Assembly: GCA_914767885.1 (NCBI GenBank) | Contig: CAJZBQ010000043.1 | Location: 124,001 to 188,000 of the forward strand | DNA from: Blepharisma stoltei | Taxonomy: Eukaryota > Ciliophora > Heterotrichea > Heterotrichida > Blepharismidae | DNA length: 64,000 bases | Direction: 5' to 3' | Part shown: one piece after another, positions 58,599-64,000 of the stretch | How the letters are laid out: each line of letters opens with the position of its first letter | How positions within the stretch are numbered: position 1 is the stretch's first letter | The notes under the pieces: model-generated | The model's database searches: none | What the model saw: the letters and a program-made list of their open reading frames with translations, nothing else | What the model was told of the DNA's origin: nothing | Made by a program: the position numbers and the translations under genes

Positions 58599-59141
58599 AT
58601 GGTGAAGCACAACAACGTGGTTCCCAATGCTCACTTTCACAAGGACTGGCAATCTTATGTAAAGACCTGGTTCAATCAACCAGCTCGCAAACAACGCCGA
58701 CGCAAAGCAAGAAGCTTAAAGCTGGCAAGATCAGCACCAACTCCTCTCAAAACTTTAAGCGGAGCATGCTTTTTTTCGAAAAATTTAAATAAAATATAAA
58801 AATTTTAAAATAAAATACGAAAAAATATTTTTAATAAAAATTTTCGGTTTATTATTCTAGAAACTTTAAGGCCAATAGTTCATGGTCAAACATTGAGATA
58901 TTCAGCCAAAGAAAAGCAAGGAAGAGGATTTTCTCTTGAAGAACTCAAGAAAGCTGGCCTTACCGCACAATTTGCCAGAACGATTGGAATAAAGGTTGAC
59001 CACAGACGAAGAAACAAGAGTGCAGAAACCTTACAAAAGAATGTACAAAGACTTGAACTTTTTAAGTCAAAGCTCACTCTTTACCCACTCAAGGCAGGAA
59101 AACCAAAGAAAGGCTTAGTTAATGACGCAGTCAGTGCATAA
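58599..59141 (+). CDS. RPL13: Large-subunit ribosomal protein eL13
   Basis: Exons 58599-58757 and 58869-59141 around a 111-nt IES give 144 codons. The N-terminus reads [34 protein letters not shown], then [51 protein letters not shown] and [19 protein letters not shown], an unmistakable eL13 (L13e). The protein ends at 143 aa, well short of the roughly 200 aa usual in eukaryotes; no further coding-like sequence follows before the next gene. Either the C-terminal extension is missing in this lineage or the last exon is hidden. Confidence 0.95.
58758..58868. other. IES in the eL13 gene (111 nt)
   Basis: AAACTTTAAG occurs on both sides (58750-59 and 58861-70), with the TAs at 58756-57 and 58867-68. 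Excision joins PLKTL to [11 protein letters not shown]. Confidence 0.9.
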
Positions 59142-59396
59142 GTTAATAGCTTTTTCAACGAAATTTTTCTTATAATTTGTCAATTTTATTATCATAAGCT
59201 ATTAAGAAATCTAGTCTTTTAGTTATTATTTTTATCTATTTTCTGAGGTAAAACATACATTTCTTATAGTAAATAAATACCTAAAAAAACAATAAAAATT
59301 TAGCTCGACAAAAAATGATCTTTAATTGGATAAATTAATAAATTATATGGTAAAAATCCTTTAAAATGCCCAAAAAATTATTTTTTAACTCGTTAG
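59142..59396. other. Convergent intergenic AT-rich spacer
   Basis: Checked for a missing C-terminal exon of eL13; none seen. Confidence 0.5.
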
Positions 59397-60458
59397 TTAC
59401 TCTTCGAAGCCTAGCTCAAAATCAATTAGCACTTCTGGCCCTAAGCTGCAGCCAGTTAGCTCTACCGGTTTTTCAGTTGAAAAATTCCCTGGCCAAACTC
59501 TCGAAGGGTGTACTTTTTCTTCAATTAACTTCAGTTTTTTATAAGCTGAAGCTACAAGTTCAGAACAAAAATACCCTTCTTCTGACCCTGGATCCAATCC
59601 TTTGCTTTTCTTAAAAATCGCTTTAGCAAGCCTATATTTCTTCCCAGACACTTCTTGAATAAACTCCGCCGTTTTTTCTAAAAACTGATCAGTTCTTTCA
59701 ATATTCAGTTTTCTATATACAAGTCTGGTATACAGCAAATGCCACTGATACCTCATAAAGTCTGCCCATAACAAGACTTGGACTCCAGTTTGGCTTGTAG
59801 ACTCAAGTAGTGCTACTTGATCATCTTGCAGTTTCAATAGCAGAGCGACATGGTCATATTTACTTCCAGTAACAGCCCTTTGCATTTTTGCTGGTATTGC
59901 TTTGCTTCTAAATAGTAAAATATCGCCTGTTTGTACAATTTCTTCAAATCTGTCGTTACTTATCCTTGGGTACCTTCAGAACTCTTTTTTGATGGTCACC
60001 ATGTATTTTTGTTCTTTAAACCCTTCTGATGTTTTTATGTGTTTTTTTAAGGCTTCGACCCATTCTTTTATTTCTCCTGCTGTGTTTCCTTTGAGCCTAA
60101 AAACTCTTGGGGAGCCTAAAGGCTTTATGATGAGCTCTTCAGGGGATTCTGGGTTAATTACGTTTATATCGACTGTTATCTGGTTGAAATTTATAGTAGC
60201 TCTTGGCTGCTGGTCACTGTCGTTGTTATAGTAAAAAAGGACGTGGTCTTTTAATACAAAATATCTTCACTGCCAACGCTTGATAAGGTGTGTGGATTTC
60301 TTGCGTAGCCATCCTGCTTTAACCATTAACTCTTCTTCTGTGGAAGAAGTACTAGAAAATGAGATAGACCTTAAGTCATTTAGATCTGATTGGGTATCCG
60401 AGTCAGTTTTCGATGCATTTTCATTTTTGTGATGATTTTCTTGAGGACCACTATCCAT
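59397..60458 (-). CDS. PH domain plus permuted papain-fold (NlpC/P60-like) protein
   Basis: One uninterrupted frame of 354 codons with TGA as Trp (KRWQWRYF, KKEFWRYP). A disordered, Ser-rich start is followed by a pleckstrin-homology domain at about 45-150 (VKAGWLRKKSTHLIKRWQWR.., ending AGEIKEWVEALKKH). Then comes a cysteine-hydrolase-like fold: GDILLFRSKAIP..KYDHVALLLKL (catalytic His region) and GYFCSELVASAYKKL (Cys), the order seen in circularly permuted NlpC/P60 (YiiX-like) enzymes. Such domains cut amide or acyl bonds; the PH domain would bring it to phosphoinositide membranes. The substrate is unknown. Confidence 0.82.
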
Positions 60459-60816
60459 ATATTTGAATTATTTTTGATAAAATCTTGTTTAAATATATGT
60501 ATAAAAAATGATAATTTATAGGAGATTTATATCTAATTTTATTATGATATAGATAATGCACTTTTATTAATTGGCATTGGGTATCCTGTGAAGGTGATCC
60601 AAATATTTAAATGTTAAATATACTTGAATAGAAAGATATTAAAAATAGGTCTCATGAAGTAAAGTTTAGTGAAGCAATGCAGGCCTTAGTGCCATGAAAC
60701 TCCTCTGATACAGTCTACAACTGACCGTCAAGAATTAGCGGCAATGGATCAATAATAATTTTTTGCATTAATTTAATTAATTTTTATGTAAAATTCCTAA
60801 AAAAGTAATATTTATT
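60459..60816. other. Divergent intergenic region
   Basis: Mostly AT-rich, with a slightly GC-richer patch at about 60570-60745. No frame or repeat ends are evident. Confidence 0.5.
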
Positions 60817-63296
60817 ATGAGCTATTACCTTCAAATCTGTGGGATTCCAAGCAACCATATGAGCTCATCAGCGCTTCTTTGCTTTGACAATAAGCGTTAT
60901 TTATTTAACACAGGTGAAGGATTACAAAGATTCAACACAGAATTCAAGGCAAAAATCAATAAAATCACTGATATTTTTATCACAGCTATTGATCCAGACA
61001 CACTAGGAGCATTGCCAGGAGTTATGCTTTCCATGATGGAAGCTGGCGTCCCTAATTTCCACAGAAAAATCCATGGGCCTCCAGGCATAGCTGCTTATAT
61101 ACAGTCAACTTTGACTTTTGTATGGAATGAAATTTTTGACATTATCGAGTACGGAAATGAAAATTTTGAAGCCCCACATGTGAAAATTACAACAGAAAGA
61201 GTTTTTCGTGACGAAAATATAACAGTTCATGTGATTTCAGCATTTAGAGAAGAAAACAGTTTTTATGAATTTCCTGAGGGGAGAAGAATGACTCCGTCAA
61301 GCTCTGGGATTATTTATATAATTGAAGGAAAATTACAGCCGCCAAAATTTAGGGTAGATAAAGCAAAAGCCTTGGGGGTTCCTCCAGGGAAACTGTATGG
61401 AAGACTTAGCGCTGGGGAGACTATAGAAATAGGGGATAAAATAATTACTCCAGATCAAGTGTTAGATCCAGCACCACCAGCACCAGCCTTTGCAATACTT
61501 CATTTTCCAACAGAAGATCTACTCACCCAAAATATTCAGTCTTCTTTACATTCTATTTTATCCAGCTTATCTAGCGACTTTTCTGCAATTTTAAGCTTTT
61601 CCCCTAGCCAAGTCTTACTAAACCCTATTTACCATTCCTTAATATCGCAATTCCCTGCAGACTGCAAACACCTTTTATTTTCCTCTTCTCTTATTTCATC
61701 ATATTACCTATCCCTTCCTCCAACCTCAATTTATAAGAGCTCAGATACTTTATTAGCCCAGTTAAACGCCATTTGTCCAGAACTTTTCAATTTTTCGCCA
61801 AATGATTGAAAAGAAATTAACTCTGACGAAGCAGAAAGTTTGAAAAAAATATACCCAAATGCAGTAATTCCACAGCTACTAATGAAAATTAAGCTAAGCC
61901 CTGCACAAAATAGAGGAATTGATATTGCTGAGGCAATAAAGCCTTTTAATTATGAAGAAGCCATAAAAGCAGTCCAAGGGCTGAATTTTGAAAGTGAGGC
62001 ACAGTGTCATGGGTTGCCATATGAAAATGTGATTGATATAAAAAAGCTAGGGGCTGACCCAGAAATTTTACTATTAGGAACAGCTTCGATGAAGCCTGGG
62101 AAGTACAGAAATGTAAGCTCAACTTGACTAGGCGGATGGGGTGGAAGCCTTTTACTTGACTGTGGAGAAGGCACTTATTCACAACTAATAAGACGCTTCG
62201 GAAGCTCAATAAACCAAGTTTTGCTTGATCTTAGCGGAATTTTGATATCCCATTTGCACGCAGACCATCAAATAGGAATTATTAAGCTTCTCCACGAGAG
62301 GGCGAAACTTACAAATTCCCCAATCATTGTAGTAGCTCCTTCTAATTTTGAGGTCTACTTAAATGTCTGCAACTTATTAATGGGGCCTTTGCATTATACA
62401 TTTCAGCCCGTTGCAGAAACCCAGACAATCCCAGGGCTAAAATTAATCCAAACTGTCGCTGTTATCCATAGAATTGAAGCTTATGGGTTTATTATTGACC
62501 ATGAGTCAGGATGAAGAATAGTCTATAGTGGAGATACAAGACCATCAGAAAATCTTGCTACAGCCGGAAATGGCGCCACTTTGCTTATCCATGAAGCTAC
62601 ATTTGAAGATGAACTTCAAACTGACGCTGTCGAAAAAATGCATTCTACCTTAAGTGAAGCTTTAAATATTGCCCAGTCTATGAATGCTTGAAAAGTCGTT
62701 TTGACGCATTTTTCGCAGAGATATTCAAAAATCCCAAAAACTACACAGGTAGACGCAATTTTGGGGCTGGATTTAATGAAGTTTAAGCTGTCAGATGCAC
62801 ATATTGCTATTAAAATATGGATAAATAAAATGGCATTCGGTTCGAGAGAAATTAGCTCTGCTAATTTTCTCTCCCCTATGGAATTTTATTTATGGGGTTA
62901 GGTTTTCTTCTAAGAACTTTTGTACAGCAACAGCGGTTTAACTCTGGCAGATAAGCCGAGGCACAGCTTCAAGTGCATAGAGGCTTGAAGTTTTACCTCT
63001 CAGCACACCTGAGGAAATGATCCTTAGGCGGAGCACGTCTAGGAGCTGAGCCAAAGGAGTGAGGCAGCGCAGCCCATCGAAGCTGGAACGCTGGATTTGT
63101 CCCGTGCCCTGGCGAAGCAAAGTCGATCGATCCAGGAGTCCATGGGCCCGATACGTGAATAAATATAGCGGTAGCTCTGGACAAGGCTACCCCGTATGGA
63201 CGTTAAACGTTATACATAATTAAAACTAAGGCTATTGAAAATATGAGTAAGTTATTGAAAATTTTAGATGCATTAGAGGAGAAAAAAGATAGCTAA
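60817..63296 (+). CDS. ELAC2: Long-form tRNase Z (tRNA 3' processing endonuclease)
   Basis: Reads 60817-62812 and 63223-63296 around a 410-nt IES, exactly 690 codons, with several TGA Trp codons (SPNDWKEINS; SSTWLGGWGG; ESGWRIVYSGD; NAWKVVLTHF). The N-terminal half is a degenerate metallo-beta-lactamase fold (NTGEGLQRF). The C-terminal half carries the active site: LLGTASMKPGKYRN, LLLDCGEGTYSQL, HLHADHQIG, YSGDTRP, HEATFED and HFSQRY. The enzyme cuts the 3' trailer from tRNA precursors in nucleus and mitochondria. The end AIENMSKLLKILDALEEKKDS is supplied by the last exon. Confidence 0.96.
62813..63222. mobile_element. 410-nt GC-rich IES in the tRNase Z gene
   Basis: ATTAAAA occurs at both ends (62809-15 and 63219-25), with the TAs at 62811-12 and 63221-22. 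The left part holds an inverted repeat (ATAAATAAAATGGCATTCGG.. and ..GGAATTTTATTTAT, about 62819-62893). Excision joins DAHIAIK to TKAIENMSK. Confidence 0.85.
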
Positions 63297-63309
63297 TTTT
63301 TTAATTAAA

Positions 63310-63939
63310 TTAAGGTCGTTGAGTAATAGAGATAGGAATGGATAAGGAGGATGCTTTGCTGTGGAACTTTAAGCCAGGGGTGGAATTTGTAGAAAAATCT
63401 GAAGAATTTTTTTTTGAGAATTTTTTGCTGAGATCAAGTTTGCCTGGAGATAAAGAATACCGGGGCTTGTAAACTGGCTTTAGGTTTGTGAATTTTTCGT
63501 TGAGACGTTCGTGGATTTCAAAGTGAAGCAAGGGTTTTAAACGTTTTTCTAAGTGGATCACTTCTAAACATTTTTCTTCGAATTTGGATTTAAAGTAATT
63601 AATGAGAGATTGGTGGCTTGTTTGGTAATTTCTTGAGTCAAATTCCAAGTATTTTGGGTCTGCAGTGCTTTTTTCAAATAGATCATTTAGCTCTTCTTCT
63701 TTTTCTTTTAATCTTAATTTTAACTGATTTTTCTTATTTTTCAACTTGTCTATTTTTTTCCTTAAATTCTCGATTAATTTTGTGTCGTTTTTCAAAAGAT
63801 TTTTCAAATTGTTTATTTCTAAAATAAGTTTGGGATTTTCATTGAGCTTAATTTTATGCTTTTTTTCTTTGTTTAAAGAAGCTGCGCTCTCACTTGCAAT
63901 AATTTTTTTTAAGTCTAACTCCTCCCTCTGTGAGCACAA
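63310..63939 (-). CDS. Coiled-coil protein, C-terminal exon (interrupted by a MITE, runs off window)
   Basis: The real exon is about 63915 to 63310; the few codons to 63939 are MITE sequence. It encodes a lysine/leucine-rich coiled coil (LILEINNLKNLLKNDTKLI; LKLRLKEKEEELNDLFEKS) and a Ser-rich tail. The upstream exon lies beyond the MITE, outside the window. The stop at 63310-12 is 13 nt from the convergent tRNase Z stop. No family recognised. Confidence 0.65.
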   Translation of the reverse strand: MCSQREELDLKKIIASESAASLNKEKKHKIKLNENPKLILEINNLKNLLKNDTKLIENLRKKIDKLKNKKNQLKLRLKEKEEELNDLFEKSTADPKYLEFDSRNYQTSHQSLINYFKSKFEEKCLEVIHLEKRLKPLLHFEIHERLNEKFTNLKPVYKPRYSLSPGKLDLSKKFSKKNSSDFSTNSTPGLKFHSKASSLSIPISITQRP

Positions 63940-64000
63940 AAAAAGGCATTTTGCTCGCTCACGGTGGGGTTAATTTTTTTAAAAAAAATTATATATAGAT
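63918..64000. mobile_element. MITE copy 5, cut by the window end
   Basis: Begins at the TA at 63916-17 with ACTCCTCCCTCTGTGAGC, then the hairpin partner GCTCGCTCACGGTGGGG and the poly-T/poly-A start of the core, as in copies 2 and 3. Confidence 0.82.

Overview
The window is eukaryotic, gene-dense, AT-rich and almost certainly from a heterotrich ciliate close to Blepharisma. Three things in the sequence point there. (1) TGA is read as tryptophan inside conserved domains (glutamate dehydrogenase, tRNase Z, importin, TTLL), and only TAA and TAG end genes. (2) The spliceosomal introns are 15 or 16 nt GT..AG introns; ten are placed. (3) Most genes are broken by AT-rich or GC-rich inserts that begin and end at TA. 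Cutting each insert from TA to TA and keeping one TA restores both the reading frame and the protein family alignment. Those inserts are internal eliminated sequences (IESs), so this is germline (micronuclear) DNA and not the edited somatic genome. The species name is inference.

Layout. 1-4.9 kb: a cyclic-nucleotide-binding fragment, a PhoD-like phosphatase and a glutamate dehydrogenase, all on the minus strand. 4.9-13.7 kb: a complete VPS13 on the plus strand with 11 IESs; the exons sum to exactly 2,509 codons. 13.8-18.2 kb: a lipase, a membrane J-domain protein and a SCOT-type CoA transferase. 18.4-18.9 kb: a GC-rich block without a gene. 19.1-24.9 kb: a zinc-finger-like protein, an importin-beta-like protein and a small unknown. 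25.0-27.5 kb: an AMPK/SnRK1-like kinase with a KA1 end. 27.9-32.7 kb: small membrane, secreted and acylated proteins. 32.9-41.9 kb: a NEK kinase and two paralogous RING/B-box genes in a segmental duplication; the first copy carries a 2.6-kb IES with long inverted ends. 42.1-57.8 kb: a coiled-coil protein, a TBCEL-like protein, a tubulin ligase-like (TTLL) enzyme and a giant CEP290-like EF-hand protein. 58.6-64 kb: ribosomal protein eL13, a PH plus papain-fold protein, long-form tRNase Z and a truncated coiled-coil gene.

About 50 inserts are placed. Short ones cluster near 64, 73, 83, 91 and 111 nt. Long ones include five copies of one MITE family with C-rich/G-rich inverted ends, a palindromic 210-nt element, a 745-nt element with inverted minisatellite arrays at its ends, and GC-rich inserts flanked by 12-15 bp direct repeats that look like target-site duplications. 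The microtubule and cilium genes (NEK, TBCEL, TTLL, CEP290-like) are neighbours, but nothing in the sequence shows co-regulation. Convergent genes are packed very tightly, with gaps of 2, 13, 16 and 24 nt.

Coordinates of IES ends are good to a few bases. Where several TAs give an in-frame join, this is stated.
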